A DNA stretch of 64,000 bases, taken from positions 620,001 to 684,000 of the forward strand of contig NZ_JACVFB010000001.1 in the NCBI RefSeq assembly GCF_014529945.1. Direction: 5' to 3'. This document shows, in pieces, positions 45,501 through 53,852 of the stretch. Source of the DNA: Chitinophaga varians (GTDB taxonomy: Bacteria; Bacteroidota; Bacteroidia; Chitinophagales; Chitinophagaceae). The notes below the pieces were generated by a model. It had not been told where the DNA came from. It ran no database searches and worked only from the letters and a program-made list of their open reading frames with translations. How positions within the stretch are numbered: the first letter of the stretch is position 1; each line of letters starts with the position of its first letter. The translations under genes and the position numbers were made by a program.

Positions 45501-45757
45501 CTGAAAGCAAAATCATACCGGGAGCCTGCTTTAAGGCCCTGCAGCTGAAATACGCCGCGGTCGTTGGTGGAGGCGTTGTAGGTTTCCTTACCGTTCCGTT
45601 GTTTAACGGTAATGGATACACCGATAAGCGGTTCACCGTTTTCGCTTACCACACTTCCTTTCACCAGAACGGGTTTGCCGGCTTCCTGTGCATAGGTGTG
45701 CAGGGCACATAGCAGCAATAAAAGAATACGGGAGTACCTTCTTAAAAGTCTGATCAT
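42518..45757 (-). CDS. SusC/RagA TonB-dependent transporter without STN domain, linked to sigma/FecR
   Basis: Protein of 1079 residues. After a short signal peptide (ending LHTYAQ, about residue 24) it goes straight into the carboxypeptidase-D-like domain (GSVVSENGEPLIGVSITV, about 34-110). The plug follows (NELVVVGYGSRTRKELTG), then KDAASAAIYGSRGSTGVVLIRT, and the barrel ends SLGLNITF. No STN domain is present even though an ECF sigma and FecR gene lie directly upstream on the same strand. It is similar in layout to the SusC at 19369-22629. Confidence 0.95.
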   Translation of the reverse strand: MIRLLRRYSRILLLLLCALHTYAQEAGKPVLVKGSVVSENGEPLIGVSITVKQRNGKETYNASTNDRGVFQLQGLKAGSRYDFAFSFIGYETNRVDGFTVKAGEGNLLLVRMKESSHGLNELVVVGYGSRTRKELTGAVASVRSADLMQQPVTSFDQALAGKMAGIQVMQTNGAPGGNVSIRVRGVGSISAGNNPLFVIDGMPVTNDTRNASPGVNSYQQPANPLASININDIASIDVLKDAASAAIYGSRGSTGVVLIRTKKGTAGKLTVNYDANYGIQNVNKHVDVLNAYDYAKLVYDGHNNAYLDAVPGGKPTDPNSVRPRNPSTWVPPQVLPYLAGQQGLTNTDWQKEIFRQAPMQSHTVSIYGGSDNLSYYFSGNYLNQDGIVINNNYKRYSSRFRIDGGSKRFRFGVNMNPSFTDNHLVNAEGPWFAPNSGVVALALGYAPIFPVRNPDGTFADSVNVWGYGQTNQLNPVAVASLIKDRMKNFRLMANAYMEYEILSGLKYKISAGTDINTFRRDYYRPSTLPIPSGTLPSVATGFSNTDQYTNWLIEHTVSYAKSFGKHKIDALAGFTAQKENQEHNTLTAINFPTDIVTTLNAGQINAGASSQEQWSLNSWLARVQYSYGDKYFVTGSVRRDGSSRFGINKKWASFPAISAAWQVSNEPFFKSVNVISSLKIRSSYGLTGNFQIPNYGSLAQLANYNGTNATNSNYILGNQTLVNGVSVVTPANPDLTWESTASFDAGVEIGLFKDVLNLTVDYYNSNTTKLLLNLPVPGISGFSTYLQNIGALNNRGVEITLSYNKKLGKDWSLEGNANIAFNKNKVTRLGPSGAPIIATGGTGNAYFITKIGETIGSYYLYVTDGIYRDKADLDGSAKTSNPTYVGDLKFRDINSDGKIDANDRAIVGSFQPKYIFGFSNTVRYKQLDFSFSIQGSQGNKILNLFRRYIANVEGNFNNLSFVKDHYVSPDNIGNGYINRPNRLATGGNGITSSWHVEDGSFVRVRNIALGYNFPSSLLGRVHLSAARIYGAVQNPFTFTNYSLFNPEISNRTDNALTAGEDYGSYPLARTYSLGLNITF

Positions 45758-45800
45758 ATGATAATGTATTTGTACGATTTTTTAAGAATGAGCAGCCCTG

Positions 45801-45818
45801 CACATGCTGCAGCATGTG
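45801..45818. other. 18-bp perfect palindrome in the FecR-SusC junction
   Basis: CACATGCTGCAGCATGTG is its own reverse complement, 43 bp upstream of the SusC start. It could be a dimeric regulator site or a hairpin in the fecR-susC message. There is no T run, so it is not a standard terminator. Confidence 0.7.
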
Positions 45819-45848
45819 TCAAATTGGTAAAAACGGCTGTTCGGTTTT

Positions 45849-46874
45849 TTATTTGCTGATAATGATGCTATCGCCTGTAGCCCTGAGTTCCAGCTGATTC
45901 ATGGCGCATATCGCTGCCAGAATGCTTTTCAGGGAATCTTTCTTCAACACTTTTCCGGTGAAATACAATGCACTGACATCTTCCTGCTGAAAACATACGG
46001 TTGTTTTAAAATGTGCTCCCAGGGTATGAAGGGCCTGGTCGAGCGGCTCGTTGTTGAAGGAAAGCACGACGTTGTTGACTTCCGGCGCCTTGCTGACAGC
46101 TGCTTTTCCGGCATTGCCGGACTTGCTGATATCGAATGACCGGGTGATGGTATTGATGGCATATGCTTCTCCCGGTAACAAGTAAACATCCTCGTTGTTA
46201 TCTGTGGTGTGTATTTGTACTTTGCCTGATGACAGTTTCACGGACAGATGATCAGCTTCCAGTGTGTTCACCGTAAAAGTAGTACCCAGTGCGGTAACGG
46301 TTATGCCGGCGGCTTCCACGAAGAAAGGCCTTTTTGTATCTGCCTGCACGATAAATTCCGCTTTCCCCTGTAAGGTGAGCCGGCGCTGCATTTTCAGGGT
46401 GCTGTCTTTCCATGTCAGCGTACTGCCGGGCGCCAGATGGATGACAGAGCCGTCGGCCAGGACCAGCGTTTTGATATCGTTGCCACCGTTGGTGATCTGT
46501 CGACTGGCGACTGCTGCTGTTGCTGCCTTTTCGTGGGCGGAGTCCACCTGGTATTTCAGATAGACGGTTCCGATCAGCACCAATACTGCGGCGGCGACAG
46601 ACAGTGGAAGCAGTACCGCGCTCAGCGGCCGTTTCCGCGCAGGCGCTACGGCGTTCGCTTCTATGGCGGCGTGTAGCCGGTCCAGTATGGCAGCGGTTTT
46701 ATCCGCAGACAACACCTGTTTCTTCTCCGCGATGCTTTGCAGATACGCTTCCAGCATGGCTGCTTTCAGGGACTCGTCTGCACCCTGCTGCATCCATGTT
46801 TCCAGTAATGTAATGTCCGCGGCATCGGCCTGCCCTTTTTTGAATTTCTCTAATAGTAAGTAGAATTGTTCCAT
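45849..46874 (-). CDS. FecR-family anti-sigma factor
   Basis: Protein of 341 residues. N-terminal sigma-binding part (LLLEKFKKGQADAADITLLETW), membrane helix near 86-105 (AVLLPLSVAAAVLVLIGTVY), FecR domain (LVLADGSVIHLAPGSTLTW, LTLQGKAEFIVQAD, VTALGTTFTVNTL) and a C-terminal DUF4974/STN-like domain (LSFNNEPLDQALHTLGAHFK, YFTGKVLKKDSLKSILAAIC). It should restrain the sigma factor encoded 77 bp upstream. Because the SusC downstream has no STN domain, the way this FecR receives a signal is unclear. Confidence 0.93.
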   Translation of the reverse strand: MEQFYLLLEKFKKGQADAADITLLETWMQQGADESLKAAMLEAYLQSIAEKKQVLSADKTAAILDRLHAAIEANAVAPARKRPLSAVLLPLSVAAAVLVLIGTVYLKYQVDSAHEKAATAAVASRQITNGGNDIKTLVLADGSVIHLAPGSTLTWKDSTLKMQRRLTLQGKAEFIVQADTKRPFFVEAAGITVTALGTTFTVNTLEADHLSVKLSSGKVQIHTTDNNEDVYLLPGEAYAINTITRSFDISKSGNAGKAAVSKAPEVNNVVLSFNNEPLDQALHTLGAHFKTTVCFQQEDVSALYFTGKVLKKDSLKSILAAICAMNQLELRATGDSIIISK

Positions 46875-46951
46875 GTCTTCATCTATAAAAACTCAACAAG
46901 GAGCAAAAAGGGGGGAGGAGGATATGTTACCAAATTATTAACGAATGGAAA

Positions 46952-47521
46952 TCAATATTGAAAGTAAGTGCTGAGAAGCAGCAAACCCGCCACCGGTATG
47001 GTTACCTGTTGGGCAGCGATATACGTTTTAATAAAGGCGGAGGATGCCTTAAGGTATTCTTTAGCGGTATGATGGGAAATGCCCAGGATGGAAGCCGCTT
47101 CCTGGAGCGACTTGCCTTCCAGCCGGCAAAGCCGGAAGATCATTTTTTTTCTGGGGGACAATTTTTCTATGGCGTCGCTGATCAGGTGGAGTTGCAGCTC
47201 TTTCAGGACAGCAAAGTTGTCATCGTCTGTAGATACAGGCTGTTCTGGGTGGGCGGCCAGGATGGTCTTTTCTTTGGCCGCGTTTTTCAGGTATTGAATA
47301 GATTTATTATAGCTCACTACAAACAGCCAGCGTGCCACATCGTCGGTGAGTTCCAGCTTGTGGCGGTTGTTCCACAATGCCAGGAACACATCTTGCAGGA
47401 TGTCTTCAGCCACTTCCTGCTGGGGCACCAGCTTACAGATATTCATGAACACAGCCTGATGATACTGGCTGTAGATACTATCGAATGCCGCAAGTTCAGC
47501 TTTATGGAGTAGCATAGTCAT
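46952..47521 (-). CDS. ECF RNA polymerase sigma factor (FecI-like)
   Basis: Protein of about 189 residues from the ATG at 47521 (MTMLLHKAELAAFDSIYSQY); an in-frame ATG at 47569 would add 16 residues. Region 2: AFDSIYSQYHQAVFMNICKL, VAEDILQDVFLALWNNRHKL and WLFVVSYNKSIQYLK. Region 4: IEKLSPRKKMIFRLCRLEGKS, then LQEAASILGISHHTAKEYLKAS. It ends with a hydrophobic tail (VTIPVAGLLLLSTYF), unusual for a cytosolic factor but seen in other Bacteroidota sigma factors of this class. It heads the minus-strand SusCD set. Confidence 0.92.
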   Translation of the reverse strand: MTMLLHKAELAAFDSIYSQYHQAVFMNICKLVPQQEVAEDILQDVFLALWNNRHKLELTDDVARWLFVVSYNKSIQYLKNAAKEKTILAAHPEQPVSTDDDNFAVLKELQLHLISDAIEKLSPRKKMIFRLCRLEGKSLQEAASILGISHHTAKEYLKASSAFIKTYIAAQQVTIPVAGLLLLSTYFQY

Positions 47522-47635
47522 ATCGGGTGCACTGTTTCTGACCATCAAAAATAGGATGGGACAAGACAAATTAAAAGAAGGGGCAGGTTATGTTATGATT
47601 ATCATTGCCCGGTTGGAAGGGTGGCGAAAGAATAT

Positions 47636-47643
47636 TACCTTTG
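47636..47643 (+). promoter_or_regulatory. -7 box TACCTTTG with TTGG upstream
   Basis: TACCTTTG is an exact match to TAnnTTTG. TTGG lies 19 bp upstream (47613-47616), a good -33 position. The ATG of the lipoprotein follows only six bases after the box. Confidence 0.55.
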
Positions 47644-47649
47644 CGTACC

Positions 47650-48303
47650 ATGTTTTACAGAAAAATCTATCTACCGCTGATGGCCTGCGCGATGGCCGCC
47701 TGTAGCAAATCAGATAAAGAGACATCAAAGGATACCGATCCTGCTGACCTGAACAGCATCTCCGTTTCCATAGAAGGAGAGGTTAACCAGAAAATCGAAG
47801 CCCGGGGCAGAGATGTGGAAGTGGCCCTGCTGAAGTTTACCAAAACTTCGCTGGAGGGATTTGGCGTGGGTGGTTTTGTGGCGGGCGCCGGTGGCAACAC
47901 CAAAACCGATGCCTCCACCGGTCTGATGAAGCTGGACCTGCAAGCCGGCATGGAACAGACAGGGACAGCCACCGGTTCGGTGACGGTCCAAAACGGCAAC
48001 AGTCAAACCAGCTACTCCGGCCAGTTCTATTTCCTCTACTACGAAACAGACATTAATGGCAGCAATAGTAGGACCTACCTGACTTTAACGGAGGTAAGGG
48101 ATACCGCGAACCTGTTGAAGTTAAAAGGACATTTTAGATATAACGCAGCCTATGGGCCTGATAACCAGTCTGACGACTGCGTAAAGGAGGGAATTGCGAA
48201 TAGCGGCCGCATGCCGATGTACAATCCGGACCTCTGTGGCGCTAAAAAAGTGAAGGTGTCAGGTGTCTTCACTATCTATCTTGATAAAGTGATGCAGCAA
48301 TAG
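47650..48303 (+). CDS. lipoprotein of unknown function
   Basis: Protein of 217 residues from the ATG at 47650 (MFYRKIYLPLMACAMAACSKS, lipobox MAAC, Cys18). The start is fixed by the lipobox and the promoter box just before it. The mature part has Gly/Thr-rich strands (VGGFVAGAGGNTKTDASTGLMKLD, QAGMEQTGTATGSVTVQNGN) and three Cys near the end (DDCVKEG, DLCGAKK). It looks like a surface or periplasmic beta-sandwich protein. No family recognised; single-gene unit. Confidence 0.75.
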   Translation: MFYRKIYLPLMACAMAACSKSDKETSKDTDPADLNSISVSIEGEVNQKIEARGRDVEVALLKFTKTSLEGFGVGGFVAGAGGNTKTDASTGLMKLDLQAGMEQTGTATGSVTVQNGNSQTSYSGQFYFLYYETDINGSNSRTYLTLTEVRDTANLLKLKGHFRYNAAYGPDNQSDDCVKEGIANSGRMPMYNPDLCGAKKVKVSGVFTIYLDKVMQQ

Positions 48304-48570
48304 TCAGCTGTTTTTAAACGAATAATTCATAACGGCCGTTATCCTCCGGTAATCCGGTCGACTACGCCTACCTGCGAACGAGCGCTATCTGCAAGCCTTT
48401 GCTGGTAGTAGTGTTGTTGCGTAGCCCCACAGGAACAGTATGCCCCATCTTGCAAACGCCTCCCGTTGCGGGGTACGGCATAATAATCGCGTTGACCGCA
48501 ACAGAATTTCAGTATAAAATAGTATTTTCAACCATAATCCTCAGCCCTTCACCTCGAAATTTTGTAGCAT
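48304..48570. other. intergenic region without recognised elements
   Basis: 267 bp with no ORF, tRNA or strong hairpin. A -7-like AAATTTTG (48557-48564) sits six bases before the next ATG. Confidence 0.5.
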
Positions 48571-49059
48571 ATGCTGAAAAAGCCCCTTGTTACCCTGTTT
48601 TTTTTCTTTGTTTTTATCATCATGCCTTTTGTAGGAAGAGCACAGGTGGACAGCGCCGCCTACCACGTATTTGTACGGGATCTTTCTCTCGCCCCGCATA
48701 TGCCTGTCGGTACGGTGGAATCTGGCCAACCGTTTGAGTTGACGATGGTGTATACTATTTCCGACGGTAAGCAGACGGTACGTTACTTCCCTGAGAACAC
48801 CCGCAGCAGCGTTATCAGCGGTTTGGTCGAATGTGAGCGGGTACTTAAAAGAACAAAGTGGCAGGAAATATATCCGGAGCTCAAAACGGGAAACAATTTC
48901 AGTATCGTGATACCTATGGTCTTCCGGTTTGCCAATGCCGCTGGTATAACAAGGGAAGAAGAGGAGGCAGTTATCAGAAGGCTGTTTGAATTCACAGGCA
49001 AGGTAGATCCACCCTATAAGATATTAGACATCGTGTTTGTAGGCTTCTTTAAACGATAA
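48571..49059 (+). CDS. secreted protein, paralogue A of a tandem pair, unknown function
   Basis: Protein of 162 residues with a signal peptide (MLKKPLVTLFFFFVFIIMPFVGRAQ). The mature part contains GQPFELTMVYTISDGKQTVRYFPEN, FSIVIPMVFRFANAAG and an acidic helix (REEEEAVIRRLFEFTG). The same layout recurs in the next gene (GQPFEL, SxGxxTVRYxPxD, FSVVVPFIVRFKNG, LYRLFGYT). The C-terminus DIVFVGFFKR also matches the partner DPVFVTLRR. Family unknown to me; probably periplasmic. Confidence 0.75.
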   Translation: MLKKPLVTLFFFFVFIIMPFVGRAQVDSAAYHVFVRDLSLAPHMPVGTVESGQPFELTMVYTISDGKQTVRYFPENTRSSVISGLVECERVLKRTKWQEIYPELKTGNNFSIVIPMVFRFANAAGITREEEEAVIRRLFEFTGKVDPPYKILDIVFVGFFKR

Positions 49060-49064
49060 GACTT

Positions 49065-49589
49065 ATGTTCCAACCTAAAACTTTATGGGATAAGCTTTGC
49101 TTTCTCTTGCTTTTTGTGACCATGCCTTTTGCCGCAAAAGCGCAGGATAGTACGGCATACCTTGAATACCAAAAGGCTATTAGCCAGGCGCCTCGTTTTT
49201 CAACAACATTTCAGCAGAAGGGGCAGCCGTTCGAACTCGTCCTGGTGTGTGACGTCTCCAAGGGAGAGAAAACAGTTCGTTATATACCCGGAGACATCTC
49301 CGATAGTATGTATGAGTATTTCAGGGAGCCTGCGAGAATATTGATGGAAATGGATTGGGTAAAGATATTTCCCTCCTTAAGCGTGAAGGGGGATTTTAGT
49401 GTAGTGGTGCCGTTTATAGTACGGTTTAAAAACGGTCCATGGGTAGACACTGAGCAGGAGCTGGGAACGCTCTATAGGCTCTTCGGTTATACCAAATCGC
49501 TTGGGTTGCCCTATCGGCTATGTGATCCGGTGTTTGTGACTTTACGTAGAAACGAACATCGTAAAAAAGACAAGGCTGCTAGTCATTAA
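49065..49589 (+). CDS. secreted protein, paralogue B of a tandem pair, unknown function
   Basis: Protein of 174 residues with a signal peptide ending MPFAAKAQ. It is a diverged copy of the gene 5 bp upstream: both end the signal with a MPF ... AQ motif, share KGQPFEL, SKGEKTVRYIPGD, FSVVVPFIVRF and LYRLFGYT, and have similar lengths. The pair is clearly an ancient tandem duplication in one operon. The C-terminus is longer and basic (RRNEHRKKDKAASH). Confidence 0.75.
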   Translation: MFQPKTLWDKLCFLLLFVTMPFAAKAQDSTAYLEYQKAISQAPRFSTTFQQKGQPFELVLVCDVSKGEKTVRYIPGDISDSMYEYFREPARILMEMDWVKIFPSLSVKGDFSVVVPFIVRFKNGPWVDTEQELGTLYRLFGYTKSLGLPYRLCDPVFVTLRRNEHRKKDKAASH

Positions 49590-49641
49590 AATGTTGTAGT
49601 AGCATCCTAAAATTCCGCACTTTTTATCTGAATTTTGCAGG

Positions 49642-50334
49642 ATGGAACGCCTCTTATACTATGTGAAACATTTTGATCCTAATTTTTGGATATGCCCGAT
49701 CATGGGGGTAACGATGATTGTTGGGGTGCTATGGCGGCATTTTTTTTCATCTGCTTTTAGAAGAGATGAACCACTTGACCTGCCTGCACCGATGCCTACA
49801 GTATCATATACTCCTCGACCTTCACTCTTTACACCTGTCCATCAGGAGCAATTTGTGCGACGACTATTGGAAGTTGTTGCGTGGACGGAGTCATTGATGA
49901 AAGAATATCCAGATGGGGAATGGGACAACCAGATGGTATTCAGAAAAACAAAGTTGATCAATCTGGAAGCATCTTATCTCAGCGAAGAATTTCCCCGTTT
50001 GCTTTTCGCCGCTTTGACCGCCAGAAAAGACATTTCGCCTGTTACGTGGGAAGAGATGAAGCAGAAGGGCAAAATCGCGGCACACGAAATCTATGTAACG
50101 GTAGTGGATGGGGCAGCAGAAGTAGCCAGTAACGGATATGTGGATATTAATGACCTGCCGCCAGTTGATACCTGGATTTATCAGGCCTACAGGATTGGAA
50201 AGGGATATCCTGTTCTTTATTGCTGGGTGCCGAATGCCTTTGTAGCCGACGTGCAGGCAGCGATGGACGTACATGTTTTAGATAACTATGAATGGATAGA
50301 CGTGGAACAACTGCTACCCGATTATCAGCAATAG
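49642..50334 (+). CDS. membrane-anchored protein of unknown function
   Basis: Protein of 230 residues. One membrane helix near the N-terminus (about 17-35, ICPIMGVTMIVGVLWRHFF) and a soluble domain after a Pro-rich linker (DLPAPMPTVSYTPRPSLFTPV). The soluble part has a helical WTESLMKEYPDGEW segment and ends with YPVLYCWVPNAFVADVQAAMDV. No catalytic motif is seen. It follows the tandem pair by 52 bp, with a -7-like GAATTTTG four bases before its start. Confidence 0.65.
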   Translation: MERLLYYVKHFDPNFWICPIMGVTMIVGVLWRHFFSSAFRRDEPLDLPAPMPTVSYTPRPSLFTPVHQEQFVRRLLEVVAWTESLMKEYPDGEWDNQMVFRKTKLINLEASYLSEEFPRLLFAALTARKDISPVTWEEMKQKGKIAAHEIYVTVVDGAAEVASNGYVDINDLPPVDTWIYQAYRIGKGYPVLYCWVPNAFVADVQAAMDVHVLDNYEWIDVEQLLPDYQQ

Positions 50335-50352
50335 CTATCTCCTTCATTTTCA

Positions 50353-50426
50353 TGGTCATTGAACAAAAATAAAGCAGCTCTTGTTTAAGTGCTGTAACAG
50401 CGTTATTTCCCGAACGAAAATGACCA
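50353..50426. promoter_or_regulatory. inverted repeat around the aspT promoter region
   Basis: TGGTCATT (50353-50360) and its complement AATGACCA (50419-50426) bracket the 58-bp region just upstream of the aspT start at 50430. This is compatible with a dimeric or looping regulator site; 8-bp arms can also arise by chance. Confidence 0.35.
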
Positions 50427-50429
50427 TCT

Positions 50430-52130
50430 ATGCAGTGGATTACTCATGTATTGCAGCAATACCCTGAACTGGCTATCTTCCTCACTATCGCACTGGGCTT
50501 TGCCATTGGGCCGTTAAAAATCAAAACTTTCAGTCTGGGGACTGTTACCGCCGTATTGTTGGTGGGCGTGCTGGTAGGGCAGCTGAAGATAGATATTTCA
50601 CCTACCGTGAAGTCTGTTTTTTTCCTGATGTTTTTGTTTGCCGTAGGTTATAGCGTAGGGCCGCAGTTCTTCCGCGGACTGAAAAAAACGGGGCTGCCGC
50701 AGATGGGCTTCGCCGTGCTGATGTTATTGACCTGTCTCATATTTCCCTGGCTCTGCGCGCGTTTTATGGGATATAACATGGGACAGGCAGCGGGTTTGCT
50801 GGCCGGCTCACAGACCATCTCCGCAGTGATCGGGGTGGCCGGGGATACGATCAACGGACTGCCGCTGACGGCCGCACAGAAAGCGGATTATAACAACGCG
50901 ATACCGGTATGCTACGCAGTGACCTATATCTTCGGAACGGCCGGATCTGCCTGGGTGCTGGCCAGTCTGGCACCTGCCATGCTGGGTGGGCTGGACAAAG
51001 TAAGGAAAGCCTGTAAGGAGCTGGAAGCCTCCATGGGCGCCGGTGATGAAAGCTCTCAACCCGGCATGATCTCCGCCGACAGGGTGGTGATCTTCCGCGC
51101 TTACACTGTTACGGCCGACTGGTTTGCTGATGGTAAAACCGTGCAACAGCTGGAAGCCCATCTGGCAGAAGCGCATGCCCGGCTGTTCGTAGAGCGGCTG
51201 CGGCAACAAAATAAACTGGTCGATGCAGCACCCGACGTGGTCATCCATAAAGGAGACAAGATCGTTTTAAGTGGCCGCCGCGAAGACCTGATGGGTGAAA
51301 GAGGCCTGATAGGCCCGGAGATACAGGACGCTGAACTACTACATTTTCCGGCGGAAGCCTTACAGATATTGGTCGCAAAGAAAACGATCGCCGGCATGAA
51401 GGTGAGTGAACTGAGAACGCAGCCTTATATGCATGGTATCTTTATCCGCAGCATTAAAGCCGCTGATATTGAGGTGCCGGTCATGCCGGACACGGTATTG
51501 GAAAGGGGGGACGTGCTGGAGCTGGTAGGCCTTAAAAAAGAGGTCGACAAAGCTGCGCAGCAGATAGGCTACGCTGACAGGCCTACGGAGAAAACAGATA
51601 TGACTTTCGTAGGGCTGGGCATTGTGATAGGAGGTTTGATAGGAGTGCTGACCGTCCATATCGGTGGCGTGCCTATCAGTCTGAGTACAAGTGGCGGCGC
51701 ACTGATCATCGGATTGGTGTTTGGCTGGCTCCGCTCGCAGCATCCTACTTTCGGCCGCATTCCTGCACCCGCTTTGTGGGTGATGAACAATGTGGGACTG
51801 AATATGTTTATAGCTGTAGTGGGCATCACTGCCGGACCTGGTTTTGTGGATGGCTTCAAACAGGTAGGTATCAGCCTTTTCCTGGTGGGCGCCATCGCCA
51901 CTACTTTACCACTGCTGGCTGGTGTGCTGATGGGCAAGTATATCTTTAAATTCCACCCTGCATTAATACTTGGTTGCACCGCCGGCGCACGTACTACCAC
52001 CGCCGCGCTGGGCGCCATTCAGGATGCGGTGGACAGTAAGACGCCAGCCCTGGGTTATACTGTCACCTATGCGGTGGGTAATACCCTTCTCATCATCTGG
52101 GGCGTTGTAATTGTCATGCTGATGCGATGA
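50430..52130 (+). CDS. aspT: aspartate:alanine antiporter (AspT / AAEx family)
   Basis: Protein of 566 residues. Layout: five N-terminal helices ([70 protein letters not shown], ending with [14 protein letters not shown]), a large cytoplasmic loop with two TrkA_C-type modules (about 205-385), and a second helix set starting [20 protein letters not shown]. The duplicated AspT-Al_Ex repeat is clear ([12 protein letters not shown], then [16 protein letters not shown]). It exchanges extracellular aspartate for alanine. The next gene, aspartate 4-decarboxylase, makes that alanine, the classical pair. Confidence 0.92.
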   Translation: MQWITHVLQQYPELAIFLTIALGFAIGPLKIKTFSLGTVTAVLLVGVLVGQLKIDISPTVKSVFFLMFLFAVGYSVGPQFFRGLKKTGLPQMGFAVLMLLTCLIFPWLCARFMGYNMGQAAGLLAGSQTISAVIGVAGDTINGLPLTAAQKADYNNAIPVCYAVTYIFGTAGSAWVLASLAPAMLGGLDKVRKACKELEASMGAGDESSQPGMISADRVVIFRAYTVTADWFADGKTVQQLEAHLAEAHARLFVERLRQQNKLVDAAPDVVIHKGDKIVLSGRREDLMGERGLIGPEIQDAELLHFPAEALQILVAKKTIAGMKVSELRTQPYMHGIFIRSIKAADIEVPVMPDTVLERGDVLELVGLKKEVDKAAQQIGYADRPTEKTDMTFVGLGIVIGGLIGVLTVHIGGVPISLSTSGGALIIGLVFGWLRSQHPTFGRIPAPALWVMNNVGLNMFIAVVGITAGPGFVDGFKQVGISLFLVGAIATTLPLLAGVLMGKYIFKFHPALILGCTAGARTTTAALGAIQDAVDSKTPALGYTVTYAVGNTLLIIWGVVIVMLMR

Positions 52131-52177
52131 AACCCAATATTAGTTAGTAGTCAGAGATCTCCCAAAAACATTATTGT

Positions 52178-53824
52178 ATGGCCCTCACAAAAATTAAAAC
52201 CAGCAGAAAAAGAGAACACATGCTGGAAAGCCTGAGCCCTTTCCAGTTAAAAGACAACCTGATAAATCTTGCGCAGGATGAAAGCCGCCAGGCAGCTACG
52301 GTAATGCTGAACGCCGGAAGGGGCAACCCTAACTGGGTGGCTACCACGCCGCGCGAAGCCTTCTTTACCCTGGGCCTCTTTGGTATCGAGGAATGCAGAA
52401 GGGTGATGGACAATGCAGAGGGACTGGCGGGCATCCCCGACAAAAAAGGGATCGCCAAAAGATTCGAGAAGTTTCTGTCGATCAATAAAACAGCGCCCGG
52501 AATAGACCTGTTGCAGAAGACTTATAAATATGGCCTCAGGCAGCATGGTTATGATGCCGATGCCTGGGTACATGAACTGGCTGAAAGCGTGATCGGCGAC
52601 CAATACCCGGTGCCAGACAGGATGCTGTCGCACATGGAGCCTATCGTGCACGACTATATTATTCAGGAGATGTGCAACAACGAACCGCCGCCCGGCAAGT
52701 ACGACCTCTTTGCGGTGGAAGGTGGTACGGCCGCCATGTGTTACATCTTCGATTCGCTGATGCAGAATTACCTGATCAAAAAAGGAGACAAGATCGCGTT
52801 GATGGTGCCGGTGTTTACCCCGTACATAGAGATACCGGAACTGGAGCGTTACAGCTTCGAGGTGGTGGAGATCAAATCCAATACCATGAACAAAGAGGGC
52901 CGTCATACCTGGCAATACCCCGATAGCGAACTGGAAAAGCTCAAAGACCCCGCTATTCGTATATTGTTCACCGTGAACCCCAGCAACCCGCCCTCTTCTG
53001 CCATTCATCCCGATTCGCTGAAGAAGATCATCAGGATCGTGAAGAAAGATAATCCTGACCTGATGGTGGTGACAGACGATGTGTACGGCACCTTTGTTCC
53101 CGGCTTCAAATCCCTGATGGCGGCCATTCCGTACAATACTATCGGCGTGTATTCCTTCTCTAAATATTTCGGTTGCACCGGATGGCGTTTAGGCGTGATC
53201 GCTATACATCGGAAAAATATGTTCGATGATAATATCCGCCGGCTTTCCCCGACGGCGACCAAAGCACTGAACAAACGTTACGGCAGCATCACGCTGGACC
53301 CGCAAAAGCTGACATTCATTGACCGCATGGTGGCCGACAGTCGGCAGGTAGCCCTCAATCATACGGCGGGCCTGTCTTTGCCGCAACAGACACAGATGAT
53401 GCTGTTTGCCGCCTTCGCGCTGCTGGACACCAAAAACAAATACAAGCAGCTTACACAGGTGCTGGTACAGAAACGCCTGAAGCTCCTGTGGGATGAACTG
53501 GAAATACCGCTGGTAAAAGATCCGCTCAATGCCGGTTATTACTCTGAAATAGATATACAGGTGTGGGCGGAGAAAGTATATGGTGATAAATTCTTTAAAT
53601 GGTTGCAACAGCATTTTGAACCGGTAGATATCCTGTTCCGGCTGGCGGAGAAGACCGGTGTGGTATTGCTCAATGGCGGCGGCTTCGATGGCCCTGAGTG
53701 GTCGGTGCGCGTATCGCTTGCCAATCTGCCCACGGCATCCTATTCCGTTATTGGTAAACGTATCACCGAAATTATGCGGGAATACGCCAGCGTATGGAAA
53801 AGTAACGGAACTTTGAAAAAATAA
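52178..53824 (+). CDS. asdA: aspartate 4-decarboxylase (PLP)
   Basis: Protein of 548 residues, close to the usual 530-550. It begins in family style (MLESLSPFQLKDNLINLAQ, then MLNAGRGNPNWVATTPREAF). PLP site: TDDVYGTFVP (302 region), YSFSKYFGCTGWRLGV with Lys329 as the Schiff-base lysine; ligand NPSNPPSSAI at 268-277. It converts L-aspartate to L-alanine and CO2, consuming a proton in the cytoplasm. A start at the Met of residue 15 is also possible. It lies 47 bp after aspT. Confidence 0.95.
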   Translation: MALTKIKTSRKREHMLESLSPFQLKDNLINLAQDESRQAATVMLNAGRGNPNWVATTPREAFFTLGLFGIEECRRVMDNAEGLAGIPDKKGIAKRFEKFLSINKTAPGIDLLQKTYKYGLRQHGYDADAWVHELAESVIGDQYPVPDRMLSHMEPIVHDYIIQEMCNNEPPPGKYDLFAVEGGTAAMCYIFDSLMQNYLIKKGDKIALMVPVFTPYIEIPELERYSFEVVEIKSNTMNKEGRHTWQYPDSELEKLKDPAIRILFTVNPSNPPSSAIHPDSLKKIIRIVKKDNPDLMVVTDDVYGTFVPGFKSLMAAIPYNTIGVYSFSKYFGCTGWRLGVIAIHRKNMFDDNIRRLSPTATKALNKRYGSITLDPQKLTFIDRMVADSRQVALNHTAGLSLPQQTQMMLFAAFALLDTKNKYKQLTQVLVQKRLKLLWDELEIPLVKDPLNAGYYSEIDIQVWAEKVYGDKFFKWLQQHFEPVDILFRLAEKTGVVLLNGGGFDGPEWSVRVSLANLPTASYSVIGKRITEIMREYASVWKSNGTLKK

Positions 53825-53852
53825 TTTTCACCCTACATTAAAAAACGGTTGT

